Assembly (NCBI RefSeq): GCF_017868775.1
Contig: NZ_CP053381.1
Coordinates: 682,001-746,000 of the forward strand
Source: Billgrantia sulfidoxydans
GTDB taxonomy: Bacteria > Pseudomonadota > Gammaproteobacteria > Pseudomonadales > Halomonadaceae
Direction: 5' to 3'
DNA length: 64,000 bases
The translations under genes and the position numbers were made by a program. Under the pieces are notes generated by a model. It did not search any database and was not told where the DNA came from. It saw only the letters and a program-made list of their open reading frames with translations. Positions 36,315 to 46,399 of this stretch are shown in pieces. Numbering within the stretch: the first letter of the stretch is position 1; each line of letters begins with the position of its first letter.

Positions 36315-37145
36315 ATGCTGCGCGTGATCGCCTCCCTGGTTGGCATCTACGGCCTCGTGGTGGTGCTGGCCTGGTTCTTTCAGGAGCGGCTGCTCTACCT
36401 GCCGCACATGGGACGTGAGCATGTCGCCACTCCCGCCGACCGCGGCCTGGCATGGCAGCAGATCGAGCTGGCGACCGCAGACGGCGTGACCCTGGATGCC
36501 TGGTGGATTCCCGTCGAGAGCGCCCGCGGCAGCCTGCTGTTCCTGCACGGCAATGCCGGCAACATCTCCCATCGTCTCGACTCTATCCGGCAGTTCCATC
36601 GTTTGGGCCTGTCGGTGCTGATCCTCGATTACCGCGGTTACGGCCGCAGCGAAGGCCGCCCCTCCGAAGCGGGAACGGCGCATGACGCCCGGGCCGGTTG
36701 GCGCTGGCTGATCGAGCAGGGGGTTCCTGCCGGCGAGATCGTGCTGTTCGGGCGCTCGCTGGGGGCGGCCGTTGCGGCGGAGCTGGCCGCCGCGCTGCCT
36801 CCCGAGGAGCAACCGGCGGCGATCATTCTCGAATCGCCTTTTCGCTCGGTACCGGCGCTGGGTCAGCGACTCTACCCCTTCCTGCCGGTGCGCTGGCTGG
36901 CGACGCTGGACTATCCCACCGAGCGCTACGTGAGACAGATCGAATCGCCGCTGTTGGTGATTCATAGCCGTGAGGACGAGATCATCCCCTATGCCGAGGG
37001 AGAGGCGGTCTTCGCCGCCGCCAACGAACCCAAGACGATGCTCGCCATTCGCGGCGGTCACAACACCGGCTTTATCGAAAGCGAGCCGGAGTATTCCGCC
37101 TCGATCGATGATTTCCTTGCTCGCCAGGCCGGCCTGACCCGGTAG
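36315..37145 (+). CDS. Membrane-anchored alpha/beta hydrolase (ABHD/Bem46-like)
   Basis: 276 residues. One N-terminal hydrophobic helix (5-22) anchors it, facing the periplasm or inner leaflet. The hydrolase domain has the oxyanion segment LFLHGNAGNIS, the nucleophile elbow GRSLGA with Ser148, the acid in HSREDEIIP and the His in GGHNTGF. This matches ABHD13/ABHD17- and Bem46-type serine hydrolases. It is 25 bp after the creatininase-family gene. Target ester or thioester unknown. Confidence 0.9.
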   Translation: MLRVIASLVGIYGLVVVLAWFFQERLLYLPHMGREHVATPADRGLAWQQIELATADGVTLDAWWIPVESARGSLLFLHGNAGNISHRLDSIRQFHRLGLSVLILDYRGYGRSEGRPSEAGTAHDARAGWRWLIEQGVPAGEIVLFGRSLGAAVAAELAAALPPEEQPAAIILESPFRSVPALGQRLYPFLPVRWLATLDYPTERYVRQIESPLLVIHSREDEIIPYAEGEAVFAAANEPKTMLAIRGGHNTGFIESEPEYSASIDDFLARQAGLTR

Positions 37146-37282
37146 CCTTGAGCCCAAGGGCGAGGACGTGCTTGCCAGGTAAGTGCCGTTTCTCCTCGGT
37201 GAGTTTCGGGTGCCAAAAGTAACGTTCATTATCCGCTCATTGCACCCCTGTGTTCCGTTTTTCCCCTCCCTCCTCCGGGAAA

Positions 37283-37310
37283 TTGACAGGCCCCTCACGA
37301 GTACTATTTT
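37283..37310 (+). promoter_or_regulatory. Strong promoter of the envelope stress module
   Basis: TTGACA (37283-37288), 16 bp, TATTTT (37305-37310), about 100 bp before the start of the 151-residue protein gene. The -35 is a full consensus match. Confidence 0.6.
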
Positions 37311-37408
37311 GCGAGTGTCGACCACAGCTTTCGAGCCTTGGACGGAACAAGGTTGCATGGAGCCCTTCCGAGGGCGTAGTGACACTTGGCAAAACATGGA
37401 GGTGGCGA

Positions 37409-37864
37409 ATGAGCGATACCGATAGCCGCGCGAGCCGGGAAGCTGGCGTTGGCAACGACAGTGATCGGCACGGCCTCGATCGCGAGGAGATCCGCCAGCA
37501 GGCGGAGGAGACCCGCGACGAACTGCGTGATGCCGCCCGTCAGCAGGCCGAAGGACTCCTCGACCGTCAGAAGGCGGCCGCGGCCGATCAGGCCGAAAGG
37601 GTGTCCACGGTGCTGCATAAGATGGCCGATGAATTCGAGCGTCAGGAGCAGCCGTACTTTTCCGGCTGTGTCAACGAGTTGGCCAGACGTTCCGACGCCT
37701 TTTCACGCAATCTACGCGAGCGCGACCTGGAGGCATTGATGGAGCAGACCCGTCACTATACCCGCCAGCACCCGGCGCTGTTCATGGGCGGGGCGATCGC
37801 CGCTGGCTTCATGCTGTCGCGCTTCATGCGCAGTTCCAGTCAGAGCGACGCGTCGACCCATTGA
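37409..37864 (+). CDS. Helical envelope protein with C-terminal membrane anchor (ElaB/YqjD-like module)
   Basis: 151 residues from ATG 37409 with GGAGG 7 nt upstream. The N-terminal 70 residues are very charged (many Arg, Glu and Gln, with REEIRQQAEETRDELRDAARQQAEG), likely a coiled coil. A single hydrophobic segment lies near residues 122-140 (ALFMGGAIAAGFMLSRF). This looks like the ElaB/YqjD class of tail-anchored stress proteins by layout only. It begins an apparent operon with a holin-type and a DUF3618 protein. Confidence 0.75.
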   Translation: MSDTDSRASREAGVGNDSDRHGLDREEIRQQAEETRDELRDAARQQAEGLLDRQKAAAADQAERVSTVLHKMADEFERQEQPYFSGCVNELARRSDAFSRNLRERDLEALMEQTRHYTRQHPALFMGGAIAAGFMLSRFMRSSSQSDASTH

Positions 37865-37941
37865 GTCGCAGCATGTGAGGCGAGAGCGTTGGCTTTCGTC
37901 GAACGATGCTTTGCCGTGAGATGCAAAGGAGGCGACACCTC

Positions 37942-38379
37942 ATGGAAGCGGAAAACAGAGTACGTACGGGAGAGCCCTCGATAGGGTCTCTCTTCTCCAA
38001 TCTGGCACGTGAAGTCACCTCGCTGGTGCGCAAGGAGACTGAGCTCGTCAAGGCCGAGATGGGCGAAAAGACCAGTCAGGCCATGGGTGCCCTGGCCTCG
38101 ATCGCCATCGCCGGTGCGGTTCTCCTGTGTGGTTTCCTGGTGCTGCTTGCCGCGGCGGTCTTCGGTCTCAATACCGTGCTGCCTCCCGACACCACCCCTT
38201 GGCTCAGCGCCCTCATCGTCGGTGGGGTGGTAGTGGTGATCGGCTTCATCATGCTCCAAGCGGGGCGCAAGAAACTCAGGCAGGAAAACCTGATGCCGAC
38301 GCGCACCATGGCCAGCCTGCGGCGCGACAAGGCGCTGACCCAGGAGCACGAGGCGGCGGTCAAGGAGGAGTTGAGATGA
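37942..38379 (+). CDS. DUF1469 (phage holin-like) membrane protein
   Basis: 145 residues from ATG 37942 with AAAGGAGG 9 nt upstream. A helical lead (SLFSNLAREVTSLVRKETELVKAEM) is followed by two hydrophobic segments (about 60-90 and 95-120). This is the DUF1469 / YqjE-like group, sometimes named phage holin family, though it is normally a chromosomal envelope protein. The stop overlaps the next start by 4 bp (ATGA), indicating coupling. Confidence 0.85.
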   Translation: MEAENRVRTGEPSIGSLFSNLAREVTSLVRKETELVKAEMGEKTSQAMGALASIAIAGAVLLCGFLVLLAAAVFGLNTVLPPDTTPWLSALIVGGVVVVIGFIMLQAGRKKLRQENLMPTRTMASLRRDKALTQEHEAAVKEELR

Positions 38380-39554
38380 GTCAGCGTGACCGACGTACCT
38401 CGGACGAGATCGAACATGAGATTCACCAGACGCGCGCGCGTCTGGATGAGACCCTTCACGAAATCGAAGAGAGATTCTCTCCCCAAACGCTTATGAACAC
38501 GACCTATGATTACCTCCGCCACGGCGGTGCAGAAAATGCGCTCTCCTCGCTGGGTAGAACGATTCGCGAGAACCCGCTCCCTGTCATGGTGACCGGCATT
38601 GGCCTGGGCTGGCTGCTGCTGGCGCAGCGCCGCTCCGGCCATGACCACGACTACCTCGACCGAGAGCCCTATGCGGGGGGCTACCCCGGCTCCACGCTGC
38701 CCGTCACGCGCATGCCCGATGGCGACACCGCCCCGGGGGGCGGCATCAGCGGCGCCGGCACCACGACCCTGGGGCATGACCCCGCGGCGCTGGGCGCCTC
38801 GCCGCAGCATGGCGAAGCAGAGCACGGCCATGGCGCTGGCATGACGCACAAGGCACAGCAGATGGCCGGCCACATGAGGGATCGCGCCCAGCACATGGGC
38901 GGCCAGGTACGGGACCGCGCCCAGCATGTCAGCGATCAGATGCGCGAGCGCGCCCAGCACATGGGCGGGCAGATGCGTGACCGCACCTCGCGGCTGCGTG
39001 ATCGCCAGCACTCCACCATGCAGGCCGTCAGCCATCGCGCACGCGATGCGGGGGCACAGACCAGCCACTTCGTCCAGGATCATCCGCTGGTGGCCGGCGC
39101 CCTTGGTATCGCGATGGGAGCCGTGCTCGGCAGCCTGTTCTCGCCGACTCGTGCCGAAAACCGGCACCTGGGCGAGATGCGCGACCGGGCCCTGCAGCGC
39201 GCGGAGGACGCGGGGCGAGATCAGCTCGCGCGGGCCGAGGAGAAGATTCACGAGACCGCAGACAGGCTCAAGGAGGAGGCTCGCACGGCACAGCCGTCGA
39301 ACTCGTCGAGCTACGTGGAAAACCCCTCGAGCGAAGCGCGCTATGCCAAGGCGGGCTCGGCTTCCACGTCGGGCAGCCCTGGCCCCGGGCGGGAAACGGC
39401 GGCAGGCAAAGGCGGTACCGGCACCAGCACTGCTTCTGCCGGCGGCCCCTCCGGGACCACCGCCTCGGGCTCCCGTTCGGCGAACCCGCAGCCCCCCGGC
39501 GCTTCCGGATCGAAGCCTGGCGATAGCGGTTCTACGCCGTCACGCGGGGCTTGA
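38376..39554 (+). CDS. DUF3618 protein with LEA-like 11-residue repeats
   Basis: 392 residues. The N-terminal 60 residues match DUF3618 (SDEIEHEIHQTRARLDETLHEIEERF, then a short hydrophobic stretch LPVMVTGIGLGWLLL). Residues about 160-210 contain four successive 11-residue repeats built on MRDRAQHMGGQ, the length used by group 3 LEA proteins. A second hydrophobic segment (ALGIAMGAVLGSLF) follows, and the last 90 residues are Gly, Ser, Thr and Pro rich. Long for this family. It is probably an envelope-tethered desiccation or osmotic-stress protein; that role is inference. Confidence 0.85.
   Translation: MSQRDRRTSDEIEHEIHQTRARLDETLHEIEERFSPQTLMNTTYDYLRHGGAENALSSLGRTIRENPLPVMVTGIGLGWLLLAQRRSGHDHDYLDREPYAGGYPGSTLPVTRMPDGDTAPGGGISGAGTTTLGHDPAALGASPQHGEAEHGHGAGMTHKAQQMAGHMRDRAQHMGGQVRDRAQHVSDQMRERAQHMGGQMRDRTSRLRDRQHSTMQAVSHRARDAGAQTSHFVQDHPLVAGALGIAMGAVLGSLFSPTRAENRHLGEMRDRALQRAEDAGRDQLARAEEKIHETADRLKEEARTAQPSNSSSYVENPSSEARYAKAGSASTSGSPGPGRETAAGKGGTGTSTASAGGPSGTTASGSRSANPQPPGASGSKPGDSGSTPSRGA
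38874..39005 (+). repeat. Tandem 33-bp repeat encoding an 11-residue motif
   Basis: Four units at 38874, 38907, 38940 and 38973, each 33 bp, with diverged third positions. The translated motif is M/V-R-D/E-R-A-Q-H-M/V-x-x-Q; the fourth unit is degenerate. Confidence 0.85.
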
Positions 39555-39585
39555 CTGTCGGCTGAAAGCGCTTCGGCAAGAGGAA

Positions 39586-39619
39586 CGCAACGCCGCGCCC
39601 AGCCGGGCGCGGCGTTGCG
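39586..39619 (-). terminator. Strong hairpin terminator of the yeeN-like gene
   Basis: Perfect 15-bp stem CGCAACGCCGCGCCC / GGGCGCGGCGTTGCG with a 4-nt loop, 2 nt past the stop of the yeeN-like gene and followed on the minus strand by TTCCTCTT. It also separates that gene from the convergent DUF3618 operon. Confidence 0.82.
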
Positions 39620-39621
39620 CG

Positions 39622-40344
39622 TCAGGCGCTGACTTCGGCGTTATGGAAGACGTTCTGCACGTCGTCGAGGTCGTTGAGGGCGTCGAGCAGCTTCTCGAAC
39701 AGTGCCACATCGTCACCCTCGACCGGGGTGGTGGTCTGGGGCACGAACTGGATCTCGTCGACCTCGAACTCGAGCTCGCCGAAGGCATCGATCAGTGCCT
39801 GCTTGGCCTTGGCATACTCGGTGTGCGGGGCGAAGACGGTGATGCGACCCTCCTCGTTCTCGATGTCGGTGACGTCGACATCGGCCTCCATCAAGGCCTC
39901 CAGCGCCGCTTCCTCGTCGTCACCGGCGTAGGCGAGAATCGCGCAGTGGTCGAACATGTGGCTGACGCTGCCCGGGGTGCCGAGCTTGCTCTTGGCCTTG
40001 TTGAAGCAGGCGCGCACGTCGCCGAAGGTGCGGTTGGGGTTGTCGGTCAGGCAGTCGACGATGACCATGCAGTTGCCCGGGCCGAAGCCCTCGTAGCGCG
40101 CCGGTGAGTAGTCCTCGCCGCCCACGCCGCTGGCCTTGTCCAGTGCCTTGTCGATCACGTGGCTGGGCACCTGGTCCTTCTTGGCGCGCTCGATCAGCCC
40201 TCGCAGCGTCAGGTTGCCGTTGGGGTCGGTGCCGCCCTGCTTGGCGCAGACATAGATCTCGCGCCCGTACTTGCTGTACACCTTGGTCTTGGCGGCGGCC
40301 GTCTTGGCCATGGATTCCTTGCGGTTCTGAAAGGCCCTGCCCAT
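39622..40344 (-). CDS. yeeN: YebC/PmpR-family protein, YeeN subgroup
   Basis: 240 residues, full length. It begins [31 protein letters not shown], which is the YeeN-type form of the YebC/TACO1 family, and has the [12 protein letters not shown] and EFEVDEIQF strands later. Bacterial YebC-family proteins bind the ribosome or DNA and help translation of proline stretches or regulate transcription; which applies to YeeN is unsettled. AGGA lies 7 nt before ATG 40344. A perfect terminator follows within 2 nt of the stop. Confidence 0.93.
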   Translation of the reverse strand: MGRAFQNRKESMAKTAAAKTKVYSKYGREIYVCAKQGGTDPNGNLTLRGLIERAKKDQVPSHVIDKALDKASGVGGEDYSPARYEGFGPGNCMVIVDCLTDNPNRTFGDVRACFNKAKSKLGTPGSVSHMFDHCAILAYAGDDEEAALEALMEADVDVTDIENEEGRITVFAPHTEYAKAKQALIDAFGELEFEVDEIQFVPQTTTPVEGDDVALFEKLLDALNDLDDVQNVFHNAEVSA

Positions 40345-40490
40345 AACGTTGTCCTGTTGCATCGGATACGAGGCTGGATTCTACGAAACCGGCCTGCCCT
40401 GGAACAGCCCTATTTCGCCTCGATGAGGGCTGACATGATGCCGGTCACGGCTACACTGCCTTGAGATTCCCCAAGTGTCGGAGCCGCACC

Positions 40491-41684
40491 ATGGACCACC
40501 ACCAGTACCGCCACGCCCTGGCGGCACGGCTAGAGGCCAGCGAGCTGGCCTTCCCCGAGAGCGAGTTCGATGCCCGCCTGGCCCGCGTGCGTGACGCCAT
40601 GCAGCACGCCGGCCTGGATGCCCTGCTGCTGACCGACCCTGCCGACATCTACTACCTGACCGGCTACAACACCTTCGAGGTGTCGGTATATACCTGCCTC
40701 GTCTGCTCGTCCGCCCGGCTGGTGCTGCAGGTCCCTTCCATCGAGACCGGGCCGGCGGTGGTCACCGCGCGGGTCGACGAGCTGCTCGGCTACCGCTGGG
40801 AGGGCATCGGCGAGGTGATCGAGCCCTTGGCCGAGACCCTGGCTCCCTTTCGTGCCATCGGCCTGGATCTCTTCGGCGCGGGGCTGCGCCACGGCGTGTT
40901 GCGCGAGCTGCAGGCGCGCCTGGGCAGCGAGCGCTTCCGTGACGATGGGGGCGAGCTGCTCGACCGCATCCGCATTGTCAAGAGCGAAGCGGAGCTCGCC
41001 TGCCTGCGCGAGAGTGCCCGGATCACCTCGCTGGGGCTCAGGGCGGCAGCGCGGATCGTCGTCCCCGGCATGGCGGACGGCGACGTGGCGGCGGAGGGCG
41101 CGCGGGCGATGCTGGCGGCCGGCAGCGAGTTCATGAGCATGCAGCCCATCGTGACCACCGGCCGGCGCATCAGCGTGATCCACGTGAACCATCAGCGGCA
41201 TCGCATTGCTCTCGATGAGCCGGTCTTCCTGGAGTTTGGCGCCGCCTACCGGCGCTACACCGCGCCGATGATGAAGACGGTCGTGGCCGGGCGTGCCACG
41301 CCGCCGATGCTGGTGCTGCGCGATGTGTGTCGTGACCTGTTCGAGGCCCTGGCCGCGACGATGCGTCCCGGCAACAGCTTCGACGATGCCGCCCGGGCCG
41401 CCGAGGCCGTGCTCGAGCCCCACGCCGAGCGAGTGTTCTTCTCGGGCGTGTTCGGCTATGCCGTGGGCGCGCAGTTTCCGCCCAGCTGGGTCGAGGGCAG
41501 CGGCTACATCGCCCGCGGCCAGCCGCGTCGGTTCGAGGCCGACATGGTCTTTCACCTGCCGCTGTGCCTGCGCGTGCCGGGAGCGTGGGGCATCGGGCTC
41601 AGCGATACCGTGCGGGTCACCCCCGAGGGGGCCGAGCCGCTGACCGACAACGACTGGACGCTGGCGGAGACCCTTGCCGGGTGA
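40491..41684 (+). CDS. M24-family creatinase/ectoine-hydrolase-like protein
   Basis: 397 residues with the two-domain pita-bread layout: an N-terminal creatinase domain (DALLLTDPADIYYLTGYNTF) and a C-terminal M24 domain (from IRIVKSEAELACLRESARI). The Asp ligands of metal-dependent aminopeptidase P are absent: where DxGxxxxxxxxD is expected it reads LEFGAAYRRYTAPMMKT. That pattern resembles creatinase and DoeA ectoine hydrolases, which are metal-free C-N hydrolases. A role in compatible-solute breakdown would suit a halophile but is only suggested. GGAG lies before ATG 40491. No doe or ect genes adjoin. Confidence 0.85.
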   Translation: MDHHQYRHALAARLEASELAFPESEFDARLARVRDAMQHAGLDALLLTDPADIYYLTGYNTFEVSVYTCLVCSSARLVLQVPSIETGPAVVTARVDELLGYRWEGIGEVIEPLAETLAPFRAIGLDLFGAGLRHGVLRELQARLGSERFRDDGGELLDRIRIVKSEAELACLRESARITSLGLRAAARIVVPGMADGDVAAEGARAMLAAGSEFMSMQPIVTTGRRISVIHVNHQRHRIALDEPVFLEFGAAYRRYTAPMMKTVVAGRATPPMLVLRDVCRDLFEALAATMRPGNSFDDAARAAEAVLEPHAERVFFSGVFGYAVGAQFPPSWVEGSGYIARGQPRRFEADMVFHLPLCLRVPGAWGIGLSDTVRVTPEGAEPLTDNDWTLAETLAG

Positions 41685-41785
41685 GACTGGACGACGAGAG
41701 CCTTTCACTATACTGAAGGAGGCAAAAGGACATCCCAACGGGGTGCCGTCGTGCTCGTAGAGACAACCAATGGAAGGAGAACGTC

Positions 41786-42007
41786 ATGACTCTGACCGTA
41801 ACGGCGACCTATCACGACCTCATGAAGGCGACCAACGCCTACGACGAGCTCATCTCCAAGAACTTTCCGCGCGAGAAGCTCCACTTCGACAAGGAGGCCA
41901 ATCAGGTCAAAGTGATCGTGCCGGACGAATCGAAGCCGGAAGCGGAGGAGATTCTCAATCGTCACCAGCCTGACGATCTTTGGGCACGCCCCTTCGAGCA
42001 GCATTGA
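41786..42007 (+). CDS. Small hypothetical protein
   Basis: 73 residues with a strong AAGGAG site 7 nt before the ATG. The sequence TLTVTATYHDLMKATNAYDEL then FPREKLHFDKEANQVKVIVP suggests a small alpha/beta fold; it has no cysteine, membrane segment or signal peptide. Length and composition fit a compact cytoplasmic protein. No family is recognised. The gene stands alone between the M24 gene and the convergent GST gene. Confidence 0.65.
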   Translation: MTLTVTATYHDLMKATNAYDELISKNFPREKLHFDKEANQVKVIVPDESKPEAEEILNRHQPDDLWARPFEQH

Positions 42008-42035
42008 TCTTCCGCCGTTGGCGTACTGCTGTGCT

Positions 42036-42671
42036 TCAGGCTCCCTGTGGGTTGGCCGCCTGGCGTGCGGCCTGCTCGTCGAGGGAGTTGGCACGCCGGT
42101 ACGCCTCGCGGTCGCTGACCCGTGCCCAGTAGTCGGCAAAGGCGGGGCAGGACTCCAGGCTGCCGAACTGCAGCCCCCAGCCGATGTGGGAACCGAGGTA
42201 GACGTCGGCGGCGCTGAAGTGCGGGCCGGCAATGAACTCGTGAGCGCTGACGGCGACTTCGAGGGTCTCCAGGACGGCCTCGATGCTGCCGTAGCCGACC
42301 CTGCCCTGCTGTTCGATGTTGGGTTCCATGCCCAGGTCACGATCGGTGATGGCGGCCTCCAGCGGGCCGGCGGCGAAGAACAGCCAGCGGTAGTAGGCGC
42401 CGCGCTCGGCGAGAGGCGGCGCCAGGCCGGCTTCGGGAAAGGCATCCGCCAGGTAGGCGCAGATGGCGGCGCATTCGGTCACCACCGTATCGCCGTGACG
42501 TATTGCGGGTACCTTGCCCATGGGATTGATGGCAAGGTACCGGGGCGACTTCATGGCTGAGCCGAACGTCACGATCTCGGTATGGTAGGTCGTCCCGGTC
42601 TCCTCGAGCATCCAGCGGGCGATGCGACCGCGGGACATGGGGTGCGTGTAAAGCGTCAGTGGCTCAGTCAT
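42036..42671 (-). CDS. Glutathione S-transferase family protein
   Basis: 211 residues, the standard size. The thioredoxin-like N-terminal domain starts LTLYTHPMSRGRIARWMLEE, with the glutathione-binding NPMGKVPAI and TECAAICAYLADAFPEAG segments; the helical C-terminal domain has FSAADVYLGSHIGWG. The Ser at residue 13 is the likely thiol-activating residue. It lies 76 bp downstream of soxR on the same strand, so it is probably in the same transcript and belongs to the redox-cycling-drug response. Confidence 0.92.
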   Translation of the reverse strand: MTEPLTLYTHPMSRGRIARWMLEETGTTYHTEIVTFGSAMKSPRYLAINPMGKVPAIRHGDTVVTECAAICAYLADAFPEAGLAPPLAERGAYYRWLFFAAGPLEAAITDRDLGMEPNIEQQGRVGYGSIEAVLETLEVAVSAHEFIAGPHFSAADVYLGSHIGWGLQFGSLESCPAFADYWARVSDREAYRRANSLDEQAARQAANPQGA

Positions 42672-42747
42672 GGCGGGTCCCTCCAGGCGCGCTTAGCACA
42701 AGATAGCAGGTCCCGTCGCTAACGTAACAGAACGGTTAAACGGTAGT

Positions 42748-43197
42748 TCAGTCGGGGTCGAGCAATCGCGGTCCCGAGCCCTCGGCGGCCAGTTCGTCCT
42801 CGGGGTTGCGCAGCGGGCAGTCCTCCATCGACAGGCAACCGCAGCCGATGCAGTGGTCGAGCTGGTCGCGCAGCTGGGCAAGGCGGGCGATCCGTTCGTC
42901 CAGAGCATGCCGCCAGTTCGTCGAGAGCCGCTTCCAGTCGGCGGCGGTGGGGGCGCGGAAGTCGGGCAGGTCCTCGAAGGCGGTGCGGATCTCGGCGAGG
43001 GGGATACCGGTCCGCTGGGCGACCTTGATGATCGCCACGCGCCGCAGCACGTCGCGGGAGAAGCGGCGCTGATTGCCGGCGTTGCGGCGGCTCTTGATCA
43101 GCCCCTTGGCCTCGTAGAAGTGAATGGCGGAAACCGCCAGGCCGCTGCGCTTCGCGACTTCGCCAACACTGAGGTCGCGCTGGAGGTGGGCCGGCAT
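42748..43197 (-). CDS. soxR: Redox-sensitive transcriptional activator SoxR
   Basis: 149 residues from ATG 43197 with AAGGAG 7 nt upstream. An N-terminal MerR-type winged helix ([20 protein letters not shown], then [16 protein letters not shown]) and a dimerisation helix are followed by the iron-sulfur site: Cys116, Cys119, Cys121 and Cys127 (CIGCGC and MEDC), the exact SoxR spacing. Oxidation of its 2Fe-2S cluster by redox-active drugs twists promoter DNA and activates transcription. A near-consensus SoxR box lies upstream at 43404-43421 before a divergent ABC exporter. Confidence 0.97.
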   Translation of the reverse strand: MPAHLQRDLSVGEVAKRSGLAVSAIHFYEAKGLIKSRRNAGNQRRFSRDVLRRVAIIKVAQRTGIPLAEIRTAFEDLPDFRAPTAADWKRLSTNWRHALDERIARLAQLRDQLDHCIGCGCLSMEDCPLRNPEDELAAEGSGPRLLDPD

Positions 43198-43286
43198 CTT
43201 CCGTCTCCTTGGCTTCTGCTGGGGAGACGTTTTTAGCGCTTCGCCAAGCGTCTGGCAAGTCATTGCACGCATCCTCCAGACTTGGG

Positions 43287-43306
43287 CTTATATATATAAG
43301 GCTTCT
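43287..43306. promoter_or_regulatory. AT-rich palindrome upstream of soxR
   Basis: CTTATATATATAAG, a perfect 14-bp palindrome inside GGCTTATATATATAAGGC, about 95 bp before the soxR start. It stands out in GC-rich DNA and could be the soxR promoter -10 region. Confidence 0.35.
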
Positions 43307-43399
43307 TGATGGTTAAAATCACCAAGATTGATTTTGCATTCACACGGTAGGCTCGTATGGTTTTCAGCTCGCCTTTCTCTCATTTTTTCATTCTCCTTC

Positions 43400-43430
43400 T
43401 TGACCTCAATTTAAGTTTAGGTTTTAGCCT
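43400..43430 (+). promoter_or_regulatory. SoxR-type promoter with 19-bp spacer and SoxR box
   Basis: TTGACC (43400-43405), 19 bp, TAGCCT (43425-43430). The box CCTCAATTTAAGTTTAGG (43404-43421) differs at one outer-arm position from the symmetric CCTCAA-N6-TTGAGG SoxR site. A 19-bp spacer is diagnostic of MerR/SoxR-controlled promoters. It drives the ABC exporter gene at 43511. Confidence 0.8.
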
Positions 43431-43510
43431 GCGAACTGTCAGTCGCTCTGGAGCCTCGGGAATCATTCCGGAAGCGCCGCCTGTTTCTTTTTCCTGACGA
43501 TGGAGTTGTC

Positions 43511-45403
<1,893 letters not shown>

Positions 45404-45421
45404 GTTGCGGCGCCCGGCGAA

Positions 45422-46399
45422 TCATGCCGTTTCGTCGACGGCCTCGGCCGCTGCGCCGGTGGACACCGGCGGCCGCCACGGCTCGGGTGCCGATAGGCTC
45501 TCGATCCGCATGCTCTCGACCACGAAGTCGACGAAGGTGCGCACCTTGGGCGAGATGAGCTGGCCGCCCGGGAACACCGCGTTGAGCTCCACCTCGGGGC
45601 CTTCCCAGCCTTCGAGGATGCGCCGGGGCCGCGCGGTTTCCGCACCGAGGCAGACGACGAACTCGTTGGCGAGCATGATGCCCTGGCCATCCTCGAGCAT
45701 GCCGCGCAGGGCGAAGGGGTCGTTGGCAATGGCCACCGGATCGACTTCCACCTCGACGCTTTCCCGGCTCGCGCTGTTGCGCAGCTGCCAGACGTAGCGC
45801 TGGCCGCGCTGGTCCAAGGCCTTGGCCAGCACCGCATGGGAGGCCAGGTCCGATGGCGTGCGCGGCTCGCCGTGGCGAGCGAGGTAGCTCTCGCTGGCAT
45901 AGACGAACGAGCGGAAGCGGGCCAGGGGGCGCGCCACCAGGCTGGAGTCCGGCAGGGCGCCGACCCGCAGGGCGACGTCGATCTGGTTGGCGACCAGGTC
46001 CAGGCGCTCGTTGGAGAGCACCAGCTCGATGCGCACCTGGGGGTACAGCTGGCGGAAATCGCGTATCAGGACCGAGGTGAATTCGGTGCACATGGTGAAG
46101 GGGGCGGTGACCCTGAGCCAGCCGCGGGGGCTCTCCTCGAGGTGGTGCACGGCCTTTTCCGCCTCGCCGAGGTCGCGGGCGATGCGATTGCAGTAGTCGA
46201 AGTAGATGGCACCGGCTTCGGTGAGGCTCAGCCTGCGGGTGGTGCGGTTCAGCAGCCGGGCACCGAGGCGCCGCTCCAGGTCCTGCACCTTGCGACTGAC
46301 GGTGGTCTTTCCAAGGCGAAGCTGCTTGGCAGCGGCAATGAAACTGCCCTGCTCCACGACCTTGGCAAAGATCAGGGCATCGTTGAGGTCTTGCAGCAT
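45422..46399 (-). CDS. LysR-family transcriptional regulator
   Basis: 325 residues from ATG 46399 (AGGA upstream). The DNA-binding domain starts DLNDALIFAKVVEQGSFIAA and carries LRLGKTTVSRKVQDLERRLG; the rest is the two-lobed effector-binding domain, belonging to the CrgA/AaeR-like branch of LysR proteins. It is divergent from the RND pump operon by about 313 bp, with a good T-N11-A-type inverted repeat in between, so it probably controls the pump. Convergent with the ABC exporter gene at the other end. Confidence 0.92.
   Translation of the reverse strand: MLQDLNDALIFAKVVEQGSFIAAAKQLRLGKTTVSRKVQDLERRLGARLLNRTTRRLSLTEAGAIYFDYCNRIARDLGEAEKAVHHLEESPRGWLRVTAPFTMCTEFTSVLIRDFRQLYPQVRIELVLSNERLDLVANQIDVALRVGALPDSSLVARPLARFRSFVYASESYLARHGEPRTPSDLASHAVLAKALDQRGQRYVWQLRNSASRESVEVEVDPVAIANDPFALRGMLEDGQGIMLANEFVVCLGAETARPRRILEGWEGPEVELNAVFPGGQLISPKVRTFVDFVVESMRIESLSAPEPWRPPVSTGAAAEAVDETA

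Noticed and set aside
37942..38379. Possible prophage remnant suggested by the holin-family name
   Set aside because: DUF1469 proteins are ordinary chromosomal envelope proteins, and no other phage gene or attachment repeat is near.
38874..39005. 33-bp repeats considered as a mobile-element or satellite signature
   Set aside because: They are in frame inside a coding gene and encode a regular protein motif.
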